Assembly (NCBI GenBank): GCA_903872345.1
Contig: CAIQKM010000069.1
Span: forward strand, 1 to 33,617
Direction: 5' to 3'
Source of the DNA: an uncultured Verrucomicrobia subdivision 3 bacterium
GTDB lineage: Bacteria; Verrucomicrobiota; Verrucomicrobiia; Limisphaerales; UBA11358
Length of the DNA: 33,617 bases
The translations under genes were made by a program, and so were the position numbers. Positions 7,299-16,134 of this stretch are shown here, one piece after another. Each line of letters opens with the position of its first letter. The stretch's first letter is position 1. A model generated the notes under the pieces. It was not told the DNA's origin, made no database searches, and saw nothing but the letters and a program-made list of their open reading frames with translations.

Positions 7299-8249
7299 TC
7301 AAGCCGGCACGCGGAGTTGTTTCAGAATGTCCAGCACGACACCGCGCGCGGTGGTGCCGGAGAACCGGGCCTGCGGTTCCAACACCAAGCGGTGCGCGAC
7401 CACGGGGACGGCGAGCGCCTGGATTTGTTCTGGCGTGACGAAGTCGAGGCCATCGAACAAGGCGAGCGCCTGCGCGGTTTTCATGAGGGCAAGTGAGGCG
7501 CGCGGGCTGGCGCCGAGTTGCACGCCGGGCGCGGTGCGGGTGGCGGCGACGAGATCCACGACGTAGCGTTTGAGTTCGGCGCTGATACGCACGGCTTCCA
7601 CGGCGCTGCGGAGGGCCTGAACATCGGCGAGGGTGGCAACGGTCTGGAGTTCCTCGATGGGATGGTTGTGTTCCTGCGCGGTAAGAATGGCGACTTCCTC
7701 CTCCGGCGGCACATAGCCGAGGGTGAACTGCATGGCAAACCGGTCCATCTGCGCCTCCGGCAACGGGTAGGTGCCGCGAAATTCAACCGGGTTCTGCGTG
7801 GCGATCACGAAAAAGAATTCCGACAGATGCCGGCGGTCGCCTTCCACGCTCACCTGGCCTTCGCCCATGGCCTCGAGCAGGGCGGACTGGGTGCGGGGCG
7901 AGGCGCGGTTGATTTCATCGGCCAGGAGAATGTCGGTGAACACCGGGCCTTCGTGAAACTTAAATTCCTGCTCGCGCTGGTTGAAGATCGAAACGCCGAG
8001 AATGTCCGAGGGCAGCAAGTCGGGCGTGAACTGCACGCGCTTGAACCGGGCGTCGATGGATTTGGCCAGCGCCTTGGCCAGCGTGGTTTTGCCGGTGCCG
8101 GGAAAATCCTCCAGCAGCACGTGACCGCCGGCGGCGAAGGCCGCGAGCAGTTGCCGGGTGGGGGCCGTCTGGCCGCGCATGATTTTGGCAATGTTCGCGG
8201 CGATGTTGCGGCTGGTTTGACGGGCGGCTTCCAATGAGGGAGTGGACAT
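7299..8249 (-). CDS. MoxR family AAA+ ATPase
   Basis: A 316-residue ATPase, normal for the family. Walker A is GTGKTT at 51-56, Walker B is LLADEINRA at 108-116, and sensor-1-like IATQNP lies at 149-154. The C-terminal lid region follows (GASPRASLALMKTAQALALFDG). MoxR ATPases are chaperone-like and usually act on vWA or DUF58 partners encoded beside them, as here. I chose the ATG at 8249: the open frame extends to 8690, but that extension runs through intergenic repeat DNA and has no family similarity. First gene of a three-gene operon. The specific client is unknown. Confidence 0.94.
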   Translation of the reverse strand: MSTPSLEAARQTSRNIAANIAKIMRGQTAPTRQLLAAFAAGGHVLLEDFPGTGKTTLAKALAKSIDARFKRVQFTPDLLPSDILGVSIFNQREQEFKFHEGPVFTDILLADEINRASPRTQSALLEAMGEGQVSVEGDRRHLSEFFFVIATQNPVEFRGTYPLPEAQMDRFAMQFTLGYVPPEEEVAILTAQEHNHPIEELQTVATLADVQALRSAVEAVRISAELKRYVVDLVAATRTAPGVQLGASPRASLALMKTAQALALFDGLDFVTPEQIQALAVPVVAHRLVLEPQARFSGTTARGVVLDILKQLRVPA

Positions 8250-8443
8250 GGTTAAAAGGGTGTTACAACGTTGCTTTTTGACCGACCAATGTTTCGCCCA
8301 AAGTGTAGGGGGCGAACGCCCGTGCGCGAACAAAAAAGACCGGAGCCGTGCTCCACATTTTTTTCTCCGCACCCAAATCCGCTTCAGAGATCTGCTCCAT
8401 ACCTTATTTGACGAGAGCTGGTGGAAAATACTCCCGCTTTTTT

Positions 8444-8516
8444 GCAAACGACGAGGTGGCGAGACTCCAACTAAATAATAGAGGAAATATTTGAGTCTCC
8501 TGACGTCGTCTCCTAC
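8444..8516. repeat. short palindromic element, copy 1
   Basis: The right arm (8493-8516) is GAGTCTCCTGACGTCGTCTC plus CTAC. The left arm, from about 8444 to 8467, is a diverged inverted version (ACGACGAGGTGGCGAGACTC). Between the arms is an AT-rich centre with AAATATTT. It is related to elements at 8780-8854 and 30411-30484. Confidence 0.65.
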
Positions 8517-8640
8517 AAACCAATTTTCGGCGCGCGATGTACCGGTTGCTGTTTTCCGCTTTGCGTCCGCAGTTGTTGATTTCACCCCGGCATATTTTAA
8601 CGCAAAGACGCCAAGGCGCAGAGTCGCAAAGGTCTTTGCA
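8517..8640. repeat. duplicated tail segment, copy 1 (second copy 8855-8962)
   Basis: After each of two palindromic elements comes a related segment. Shared blocks include CGCGATGT-CCGGTT, GTTGATTTCA, CCGGCATATTTTAACGCA, GACGCCAAGG and GGTCTTTGCA. This copy includes a nine-base periodic run (CGCAAAGAC-GCCAAGGCG-CAGAGTCGC-AAAG) at 8601-8631, shortened in the other copy. The whole unit is therefore about 190 bp and occurs twice in direct orientation. Confidence 0.7.
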
Positions 8641-8779
8641 GCCGGCATCGGGGCACTGATTGTCCCAATCCGCAGACGCCGACAGACCAACCTGCTTTGA
8701 AAACATTCCAGCCGTCTCTTGTCATACCACCCGCTGCGAGTTGGGACAGTTCGCGCTCCGCACGGATGCCCTCAATTTT

Positions 8780-8854
8780 GTAGGAGACGAGGTGACGAGG
8801 CTCTAACCGAAAACTGGGGGCGGAATATTTGAGTCTCCTGACGTCGTCTCCTAC
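8780..8854. repeat. short palindromic element, copy 2
   Basis: The 75-bp element has arms GTAGGAGACGAGGTGACGAG plus GCTC (8780-8803) and GAGTCTCCTGACGTCGTCTC plus CTAC (8831-8854). The arms are inverted copies with four mismatches. The centre contains AATATTT. It is the best-preserved copy and carries no gene, so it is MITE- or REP-like. Confidence 0.75.
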
Positions 8855-8962
8855 AAGCTCAAATGAGTGACGCGATGTTCCGGTTGGCGGTTTCGGCGTT
8901 GCGCCCGCAGGCGTTGATTTCAGGCCGGCATATTTTAACGCAGACGCCAAGGTCTTTGCAGA
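8855..8962. repeat. duplicated tail segment, copy 2
   Basis: Direct copy of the segment at 8517-8640, shorter because the nine-base periodic run is mostly lost (AACGCAGACGCCAAGG remains at about 8938-8953). It ends in the same GGTCTTTGCA. Confidence 0.7.
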
Positions 8963-9024
8963 AGGCCACCTTTCCCTGCGCCTTGGTGTTAGCGACTTTG
9001 CGTTTAATTTCGTCGCCCGCTCAG

Positions 9025-9121
9025 AGCGGTGGAGGGCCACCGCACTCCAGGACGCTTCGCGCGGTTCGGTGGCCATCGGTCAACGCGCCAGCGTTTTGGA
9101 GTGCGGTGGCCCTCCACCGCT
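9025..9121. repeat. 97-bp element with perfect 25-bp inverted ends, each itself a hairpin
   Basis: The segment 9025-9049 is the exact reverse complement of 9097-9121. Each arm also folds on itself (GCGGTGG-AGGG-CCACCGC). The element can therefore form either one long stem or two short hairpins. It lies 67 bp after the stop of the giant gene. Having no gene, it looks like a non-autonomous dispersed repeat; a role in transcription termination is possible. Confidence 0.8.
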
Positions 9122-9188
9122 TTTCCATCGCGCGCCAAAGCCGCACACAAATTCAATTCAACATTGCCACGTTCGTCCACCCCAAACC

Positions 9189-12100
9189 CTATCTCATCAC
9201 CGCCGGTTTCAGGCGGCTCACCCAGGCGGCCAGCGCCCAGAGGGCGGCGAAGGCGGCGGCGATCTTCAGTCCCCGGGACGGCCAGTTGACGGCTTTGCGG
9301 TTTTCGGCCTGCAATTGCACGGTCATGGCGTGGCCGCCCTCGGTTTGCAACACTTGGGCGAAACCCACTCGCACGCCGCGCAGGGGCAGATTCACATGCA
9401 GCGGCTGGACCCGGGTGGTGACGATTTCCTGCGCCTGCTGCAATTTCTGCCACTGCAACGTGGCGGCGGCGGTGTCATAATCCATGCTCGCCGGCTGGTT
9501 CCGGTTGGCGCCATCCACGGCGTCGGCGCGGTTGCGCAGGCTGAAATCGTTCTGGGCGCTGACCAGATTGCTCGCTTGGGCGCGGCGCAATTGTTTCTCC
9601 AGATCCTGCACGCCGCTGTCCTCCATTCTGCCGCCGCCAAACTTGGTCTTGGCGCGGTAATAGTTGGCCGTGGCTTCGCGGACGTTGCCACCGGCCAGCA
9701 ATTGGCGCGCGGCGCTGACATCCTTCTGCACTTCGGCTTGGGCGGAAAATTTGGTCACCTGCTCCATGCGGGAATAGTCGAGCCGCGAAAAACTGGCCGC
9801 CGCTTCCGCCAAGGCCGAGAGCTCATGCGTCATGGTGCCGGCAAAGTTCCGGTACTCGTAATCGGCGGGCAGGTAAATATCCCAATGGGCGTTCTTCAGG
9901 GGAACGTCGAACTTCGGCGACGCAAAATCCACCGCGCCGCGCACCTGCGGAAATTGGTTCGTGCCAGCGTAGGTCAGTTGCACGGTGAGGGCGCCATCAT
10001 CCGCGCCGGTGGATTCGATGGGCAGGAGCAGCCGGCCCTCGCGCCAGCAGGGACGCACCGGCTGGCCCGCGACGAACGCGGACCACACCTGCGCGCCCGC
10101 CGGCAGTTCCAGGCTCAAAAATTGCCGGCCGTTATTGCGCACATTCAGCGAGAGTTCGGTCATCATCTGACCGTCATCGGCGACGACACTGGTCAGTTGG
10201 GCGCTGTCCACCAGCGCCTCCAGCACGGCCGCCGCATCGAAGCGCCGCACTTCCAGCGTCAGTTTGCCGCCGGGGCGGACGTAGCGGTACAACAATGCCA
10301 GACTGGCATCGGCATGGCCCGCCCAGTCGGGATAATCACCGGTATCCATCCGTTGAAACTCGGGGGCTGCTTGTTCGCCCACCTGCAACGACGGCGGCGC
10401 GGACACTGCGAGCCAGCCGGTTTCGCGCTCCACGTTCACGGCCGAAATACCCGCCAGTTCGAGCGCGGTACCGGCATTGGTGCGGGGCTGATCCCAGGTG
10501 ACATTCAGCAGATAGCCGCCGCTCATGGGCGATTGCAATTCAATGCGCCAGTCGTTGCCGATCTGCTCGCGGCTGCGGATATTGGGGCCGGTGATTTCGA
10601 CATTGCGGAATTGCCCGGGCACATGAACCCGCAATTCGCGCACCGGGGCGTTGGCGATGTCATAGCGCACCTGCGCGCGGCCGGTGACCAGGGTTTCGGC
10701 CAGCGTGTAAGCGTTGAAAATTTCCACGCGCACCCAGGCGGCAACCGCCGTGGTGGATACGGTGAGATTCCAATCGGCCGCCACCGCCGGATCGGCGCTG
10801 ATAAACTTGAACGCCAGATCGCCGTTGGCCGCGGGCTCACCCGGCAGGGACATCGCGGGAATTTCGGACAGGCCGTCAAAGGTCGCCGTCTTCACCGCGA
10901 CGCCGGGCTCGGCGGCAACGGTGACGTAGCCGGTCAGCTTGGCCGCACCGGCGGGATGCACGCCGGCCAGCGCGAGCGAGGCGGGCAGCGTTTTGAAATC
11001 GCGCACCAGGGTAATGCCCAACCGGTAATGGCCGATGGTGCGCTCCTTCAGCGTGATATCGAGGGTACGGCCGCCAGCAGCCGGCTGTTCGGAGGATTGC
11101 AAAATATTATCACCTTTTACCGGATCCAACCGAAAGCCGGCGGGCAGCAAGAGGCGCAAACCAAAAACCCCGGCGCGCTTGATGTCGTAATCCACGGTGG
11201 CGGCCAGCGTGAGTCCGGTGGGTGTGACTTGAAAACGGTTCAACACCACCGCCGCGATTTGGGGCTGGATGGTTTCCGCGTGCACGCGCAGGCTGAATTC
11301 CGGCTGGCTGAAGCGGTAGGCCGTCACCAGGTTGTCGTCGGGCGAGGAACTGTTTCGGGCAAACTCGCCGACATCCACGCGCTGCAAACTGGCGGCGTCT
11401 TCGACGGTCAGGGCCAACCCCTCGCTGCCGGCCAGGCCAATCAAGCCGGTTTCGCGTTTCACGTCCAGTGCGTGAGGCAGCGCCACCGTGGCGCTCGCCG
11501 GGAGCGCGGCGAGCGCACTCTCGGTTTCTACGACCAGTCGCCAGGCGGGCGAGACTCCTTTGGACAAGGTTACCACCAGCACGGGAACGCCATTATCGGT
11601 TTTCAATTCCCAGTTGCGAATCTGGTCGCCCTCCACGCGCAAGAGCCGCTGGCCGGCGGGCAGTTGCACCCGGGCCTCGCGCAATTCACCTTGTGTCACC
11701 GAATAATCCAGCGTGGCCCGGAGGTTGACCGCGCCGCCGCCAAGCGTGACAAGTGCCGAGTTCTGGCAGAAAACCGTGGCGGCAACTTCATCCACCCGCT
11801 TGACGCGCGGCGTCCACAAGAGTTCCATGCGATCCGTCGAGCCGAGCAAGGCGGTCACGCGGGTCTGATCCTTAACCAGCGTACGCCGGCAGGAGATCGC
11901 CGCCGGGAAATCCACATCGGCGCCCGGTTGTTCGAGGGTCAGCACGGCCTGGCTGGTCAACGCGGGAGGAATCAAAAAGTCGAGCCGACGACGGGTGACA
12001 TCGCCGGTTACTTTTACCAGCAGCTTTGCCTGCACGGTGGCCGTGCCATTCCGGTTGAAGCGTACGGACAGTCCGTTGCCGTTGCGAATGAGCGTGGCGT

Positions 12101-15100
12101 TGCCGTTCTTCGCGGTAAATTCCTGAACGGCGACGTCCTCGGTGAACAGCGGAAAAACATAGCCGTTCGTCACGCCGGAGAATTCGTAGGCGGCATCGAG
12201 CACGGCCACGCGATCATTGATGACGCCGGTATAATTGGCGGAGGTCAGCGCGGCTTCCGGCGCGGTGGCCGCTTGCGCGGAACTGCCACAAATCATCAAG
12301 GCAAGTACCACGGCGGCGACCACCGGCGGAATCGTCGGGCCGGCCGGCGCTTCGGTGGGCGCAAACGTTGTCGGTTCCACCACCGCCTCGGCCGCCGCGC
12401 GACGCGGCCAGTAGCGCCACACGAGCAGCGCGATCACCGCCAGCGCCACCACCGGGAAACCGACAATCAGCGCATCATGCAACGCATGCCACTGCACCAG
12501 CAGGCTGGCGGTGGAGCCGGTCATCAACGCCAGCGCGAGCGCGAGCTTAAAACTGCTCCGGGGCGAGCGGCGCCAGTGCCACCACCAACCGATGGCACCG
12601 AGGACGAACAAGCCCGACTGCCAGGCCATTTGGATGAGTTGATAGGTCATTAGCGGCATGGCTTGCGCGCGGATGGAAAGCGGTTCGTCCTGAATGTTCA
12701 GCACCTTGGTGAAGAGGAATGGCTGGCCGGTTTGCGGCAGCTCGATGTGCAGTGATCGGATGCCCGCCACCACCGGGGGCGGGCCGGTCGGTTCGTCGGT
12801 TGCACCGGCCAGGCCCAGGGCACCGGCGTTAATAGACAGAGTGCCGCCAAAAGCCACCCCATGTTTATCCGCCAGAACGCCGGCCCGATCGATGCCATTG
12901 TAAGCTTCGGCGACCATGGGGGCGGCCGAATTGGCCGATACCGTTGACGTCCCATTTGCCGCCAGCAAAAATCCGCGTTGGGAGAGTTCTGCAAATTTTG
13001 CATCGCTGATTTGCGCCACGCTGCCGTCGGCATACAGCACGTTGCAATGGCCTTTAAAAATCGGACTGTAGGCCACCACCGATTGGGAATTGAGCGCGTC
13101 CTGATCCAGTCCGGCGCCCAGATAGACATAGCGCTCGCCGGTTTCGGTGTCGTAGGTGATCTTGTCCGTTCCCAGTTGATCACGCATTTCCTCAAACGAC
13201 CCCGGCAGCCGGTTGGTGTTGTCACCGGCAAAAATTTTCATCGCCAGGCCAATCTCCTTCAAGTTGTTGACCGAATTGATGCGCTGGGCTTTGCGCTTGG
13301 CGCTGGCCAGGGCGGGCAGCAGCATGGCGCCCACGATGCCGAGCATCATCATTACCACCAGCAGGGTGGCCACGCCATTCCAGCCATAACGCACGGCGGA
13401 GATCACCAGTGAAATCACCAGGACGGCAATCAGTCCAATCAACAGGATGGCACCGCCGGCCTCGCGCAAAACCTCGCCGTAGAACGTGAGGAATTTTTGC
13501 CATGCATCCAGCCAGTCGTACGTTGTGCCTTCGGTCACTTTCATGCTGCCGCCAAAATCACTCAGCCGCAGGGTGGGAGGCACGAAGACCTGCCATTCCG
13601 CGTAGGTATTCGGCACGTCCGTGCGCGGGGCGGCCAGCTCCAGCGGATGCGACCATTTGGCGGCGGCCACCATGCCGTTGGTCTGCGCGTAAATGATATC
13701 CACCGCGAAGGCTTGGTCGCGATTCAGATCGCGCGGCAGGGAGACGAGCACCCAGTCGCCATCGCGCTCCGGCTTCACGGGCTGGCCATTGACGGCACAG
13801 CTCCAAAGTTTGGCCGACGCGGGGAGTTGAAAGCGTTGAAACTGTTTCTCATTGTTCTTCACCATGAAGGAAGCCTGCGTGAGCATCTCGCCATTCGCCG
13901 TGAGCACGGAGGTGATTTGAGTGCGATCCGCCACCGCATCCAGCACGCGCAGCTCCGCAAACCGTTTCGCCTCCAGGGTCAGCGCATAATCGCCGCCGGC
14001 ATATTGCCAGGCCAGCGTCACCGCCCGGGCGGCCATGGCGCGGTCGGCGGCGGACAGTTCGGTTTCATCCACGCGATGCAACGTTTCTCCCGCCGTCTTC
14101 ACATTCAATTGCAAACTGGCCGCCGTGGTGACCGCAATGGAGCCGGTCTCGCGCTCCACCGCCTGCGGATGAATGCCGCCCACCGGCAGTTCGGCGCCCT
14201 GGGGATCAAAGGGATAATCATACGTCACCACCAGCGTGTAGCCGCCCCAGGCCTTGTCCTGCAACCCGATCGTCCACACTTCGCCGGACTGTTCCTTGCG
14301 CCGGATATTGGGCCCGGTGAAATCCACGTTCCGGCAATGCGCCGGCACCCGGACCTGAAATTCTTGCACGCCCTGGTTCGCCAGGCTGTAGCGAATCGTC
14401 GCGCTGCCGCCCACGCTGCCATCGCCAATCGTCACGAGGTTGAACACATCCGCCACCACCCGGGCATCGAGGCGGGCGGTGCCGATGGACAACGACCAGT
14501 CCGGCTGCGTAGTGGTGTAGGCGAGTGTTTCGTCACGGCGGTCCGGGAGATTTGCCACGGGAATTTCCCGCAGGCCCGCCAAGTCGCCCGTCTTAACCCG
14601 AATGCCCGCCAACGCCGCCACACCAATCTGGGCGGATTCTTTTACCGCACCCGTCACCCGCACCGGCGCGAGCCGGATTTGCTCCGGAAAACTTTTGAGC
14701 GCCTCCTCTAGTTGCACCGTTAACCGCCGCGCGCCCAGTACCCGGGCGGAGAAATTCACCCGCAGTTTGCCGGCGCTCACTTTCCAGTCTTCCACGCCAT
14801 CGCCTTGCACATCGGCCACGGCGTCACCGGCGGGCGGCGTCAGTTCCAGCGCGTAAATACCGGCTTTTTCCACGGTCACATCCAACTGATGCGCGGTGAG
14901 CAGCCGGGTTTCCTCCAGGCGGGCCGAAATACGGTCCACGGTGCTGACCACCGGTTCCACGGGCTTGAGTTGCAACGCCAGCGTGAACGGCCGCGTATTG
15001 AACTGATACGCCGCCACCGCCTGATCCGTGGCGTTTACCTGCCGCAAACCGGCCACGCTGGCCACTTCCACCAGTGTGTCCTCGGCGGTCAAGGTGAGGG

Positions 15101-15995
15101 TGCCGGTTTCGCGTTCCACTTCCAGCGGCTGGGGCGGATTCAAGGTAATGGTTTCGCCGGCCGTCAGATGATCTACGGGCTGCACGGTGGTTTGTTCCGA
15201 ATACAATTTCAGTTCGTAGCCAGTGTCCACGGGCTTGATGAATTCGATGATCAGTTGCAGCTGGCTTCCCTCCGTGACCGTGTGCCAGTCGCGGATTTGC
15301 GCGCCCTCCAACCGCGTGATGGTTTGCTGAAGGGGCAAGGCCAGCGTGAGTTGGGTGGCCGCGCCTTGAATGGTCTGGTAACGGAACCGGCTGGTGTATT
15401 TCACCACCGCTGGACTGAGCTGCGCCGCGATATCGGAATCCACGGTGAGCATGGCCTTGTGCGCCACGGCCGCCACCTTGCCCTGCCAGCGTAACGCGAG
15501 CGTCTGATCGGCTCCGAGAAATCCACTTACTTGGGCCAGCCCGTTGGTAGGCTTGGCAGCGAGCAATGTGCCCGTGAGCATTTGAATTTCCATGCCGTCG
15601 CCGGCGGCCTGGGCGATTACGGCGGCAATCGGCGCGGCGGGGCCGGTGAAGGTGACGCGGTTCCAGGGTTCCTCTCGCTGAATCCGCGCGGCGATTTCCA
15701 CCTTGAATTGATACCGCCCCGGCTGCGTTGCCGTGAGCCGGTAGCCGTCAGCCACGCGGGATAAAGATAACGCACCCGGCAATTTTCCGGGCAGCAGGGC
15801 CACGTCGCCGGCCAGGAAGGGCAGGGAACTGGCGCCGGAACCGGTGGCTTCCGCGTCCACATCGAGGGTGAAGCGGGCTTCATCATCGGCCAGCCGGCCG
15901 GTGTAATGAATTTCCCGCACGGTCAGCGCCGCCTTCGCGGAGCCGGCAAACCAACAGCACAGCAGCAGGCTCAAAATGATCTTCTTCATACTCAT
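9189..15995 (-). CDS. giant duplicated envelope protein with embedded pseudopilin module
   Basis: This is a 2268-residue protein of unknown function. A signal peptide (KKIILSLLLCCWFAGSAKA) opens it. Residues ~23-840 form a beta-rich first half. Membrane helices follow at ~845-865 and ~873-893. Next comes a pseudopilin-like module: ALASAKRKAQ, NNLKEIGLAMKIFAGDNTNRLP and HCNVLYADGSV with Asp990. Helices at ~1114-1140, 1146-1167 and 1172-1195 follow, then a signal-peptide-like segment at ~1221-1246 ending SSAQA. A second half (~1247-2080) is homologous to the first: paired motifs are QIRDW/QIRNW (~231/1456), VERETG/VKRETG (~292/1510), RNVDFTGPNIRRKEQ/RNVEITGPNIRSREQ (~554/1797) and DVPNTYAEW/DVPLKNAHW (~792/2028). 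A helical tail and a last helix (~2245-2262) close it. It diverges from the ECF sigma gene. Confidence 0.9.
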   Translation of the reverse strand: MSMKKIILSLLLCCWFAGSAKAALTVREIHYTGRLADDEARFTLDVDAEATGSGASSLPFLAGDVALLPGKLPGALSLSRVADGYRLTATQPGRYQFKVEIAARIQREEPWNRVTFTGPAAPIAAVIAQAAGDGMEIQMLTGTLLAAKPTNGLAQVSGFLGADQTLALRWQGKVAAVAHKAMLTVDSDIAAQLSPAVVKYTSRFRYQTIQGAATQLTLALPLQQTITRLEGAQIRDWHTVTEGSQLQLIIEFIKPVDTGYELKLYSEQTTVQPVDHLTAGETITLNPPQPLEVERETGTLTLTAEDTLVEVASVAGLRQVNATDQAVAAYQFNTRPFTLALQLKPVEPVVSTVDRISARLEETRLLTAHQLDVTVEKAGIYALELTPPAGDAVADVQGDGVEDWKVSAGKLRVNFSARVLGARRLTVQLEEALKSFPEQIRLAPVRVTGAVKESAQIGVAALAGIRVKTGDLAGLREIPVANLPDRRDETLAYTTTQPDWSLSIGTARLDARVVADVFNLVTIGDGSVGGSATIRYSLANQGVQEFQVRVPAHCRNVDFTGPNIRRKEQSGEVWTIGLQDKAWGGYTLVVTYDYPFDPQGAELPVGGIHPQAVERETGSIAVTTAASLQLNVKTAGETLHRVDETELSAADRAMAARAVTLAWQYAGGDYALTLEAKRFAELRVLDAVADRTQITSVLTANGEMLTQASFMVKNNEKQFQRFQLPASAKLWSCAVNGQPVKPERDGDWVLVSLPRDLNRDQAFAVDIIYAQTNGMVAAAKWSHPLELAAPRTDVPNTYAEWQVFVPPTLRLSDFGGSMKVTEGTTYDWLDAWQKFLTFYGEVLREAGGAILLIGLIAVLVISLVISAVRYGWNGVATLLVVMMMLGIVGAMLLPALASAKRKAQRINSVNNLKEIGLAMKIFAGDNTNRLPGSFEEMRDQLGTDKITYDTETGERYVYLGAGLDQDALNSQSVVAYSPIFKGHCNVLYADGSVAQISDAKFAELSQRGFLLAANGTSTVSANSAAPMVAEAYNGIDRAGVLADKHGVAFGGTLSINAGALGLAGATDEPTGPPPVVAGIRSLHIELPQTGQPFLFTKVLNIQDEPLSIRAQAMPLMTYQLIQMAWQSGLFVLGAIGWWWHWRRSPRSSFKLALALALMTGSTASLLVQWHALHDALIVGFPVVALAVIALLVWRYWPRRAAAEAVVEPTTFAPTEAPAGPTIPPVVAAVVLALMICGSSAQAATAPEAALTSANYTGVINDRVAVLDAAYEFSGVTNGYVFPLFTEDVAVQEFTAKNGNATLIRNGNGLSVRFNRNGTATVQAKLLVKVTGDVTRRRLDFLIPPALTSQAVLTLEQPGADVDFPAAISCRRTLVKDQTRVTALLGSTDRMELLWTPRVKRVDEVAATVFCQNSALVTLGGGAVNLRATLDYSVTQGELREARVQLPAGQRLLRVEGDQIRNWELKTDNGVPVLVVTLSKGVSPAWRLVVETESALAALPASATVALPHALDVKRETGLIGLAGSEGLALTVEDAASLQRVDVGEFARNSSSPDDNLVTAYRFSQPEFSLRVHAETIQPQIAAVVLNRFQVTPTGLTLAATVDYDIKRAGVFGLRLLLPAGFRLDPVKGDNILQSSEQPAAGGRTLDITLKERTIGHYRLGITLVRDFKTLPASLALAGVHPAGAAKLTGYVTVAAEPGVAVKTATFDGLSEIPAMSLPGEPAANGDLAFKFISADPAVAADWNLTVSTTAVAAWVRVEIFNAYTLAETLVTGRAQVRYDIANAPVRELRVHVPGQFRNVEITGPNIRSREQIGNDWRIELQSPMSGGYLLNVTWDQPRTNAGTALELAGISAVNVERETGWLAVSAPPSLQVGEQAAPEFQRMDTGDYPDWAGHADASLALLYRYVRPGGKLTLEVRRFDAAAVLEALVDSAQLTSVVADDGQMMTELSLNVRNNGRQFLSLELPAGAQVWSAFVAGQPVRPCWREGRLLLPIESTGADDGALTVQLTYAGTNQFPQVRGAVDFASPKFDVPLKNAHWDIYLPADYEYRNFAGTMTHELSALAEAAASFSRLDYSRMEQVTKFSAQAEVQKDVSAARQLLAGGNVREATANYYRAKTKFGGGRMEDSGVQDLEKQLRRAQASNLVSAQNDFSLRNRADAVDGANRNQPASMDYDTAAATLQWQKLQQAQEIVTTRVQPLHVNLPLRGVRVGFAQVLQTEGGHAMTVQLQAENRKAVNWPSRGLKIAAAFAALWALAAWVSRLKPAVMR

Positions 15996-16134
15996 TCAGA
16001 CGGGAGCCGGCAAAAAATACTCCCGCCGGGGAAAAAGAAATTTTCCGGCCGGCTGCGAACGTTGAAATAACCGGCTGATCCGCAACTTGAAACTTGAGCC
16101 GCGCGCCGCGCCAGCATACAGTCGCGCTACGAAC
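15996..16134. promoter_or_regulatory. divergent promoter region between the giant gene and the sigma factor
   Basis: This 139-bp gap must hold the promoters of both genes. It contains a small inverted repeat, CGGGAG (16001-16006) and CTCCCG (16020-16025), just upstream of the giant gene's start. CCGGCCGGCT and ACCGGCT words also occur. I could not assign -35 and -10 boxes with confidence. If the sigma factor is autoregulatory, its target promoter should lie here. Confidence 0.4.

Larger units (their letters stand above)
8250..9188. other. gene-free repeat-rich intergenic region
   Basis: This 939-bp gap between MoxR (start 8249) and the giant gene (stop 9189) holds no supportable gene. It contains two copies of a short palindromic element, a longer duplicated tail and a nested 25-bp inverted repeat, each listed separately. 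The short frames here are translations of those repeats. The MoxR operon promoter must lie at its left end, but I see no clear boxes. Confidence 0.7.

Noticed and set aside
5914..7566. 550-residue open frame on the plus strand
   Set aside because: Antisense to the DUF58 and MoxR genes and without recognisable features.
8601..8631. CRISPR-like periodic repeat
   Set aside because: The period is nine bases with no spacers, so it is a simple short-period repeat.
8250..8690. N-terminal extension of MoxR by 147 residues
   Set aside because: The extension reads through repeat DNA and has no MoxR similarity; the family domain begins at the ATG at 8249.
9069..12653. 1194-residue open frame on the plus strand
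   Set aside because: It is antisense to the giant gene, in GC-rich DNA where the complementary frame stays open by codon bias. It is rich in His, Gly, Arg and Gln without domains, while the minus strand has a signal peptide, TM helices and repeats.
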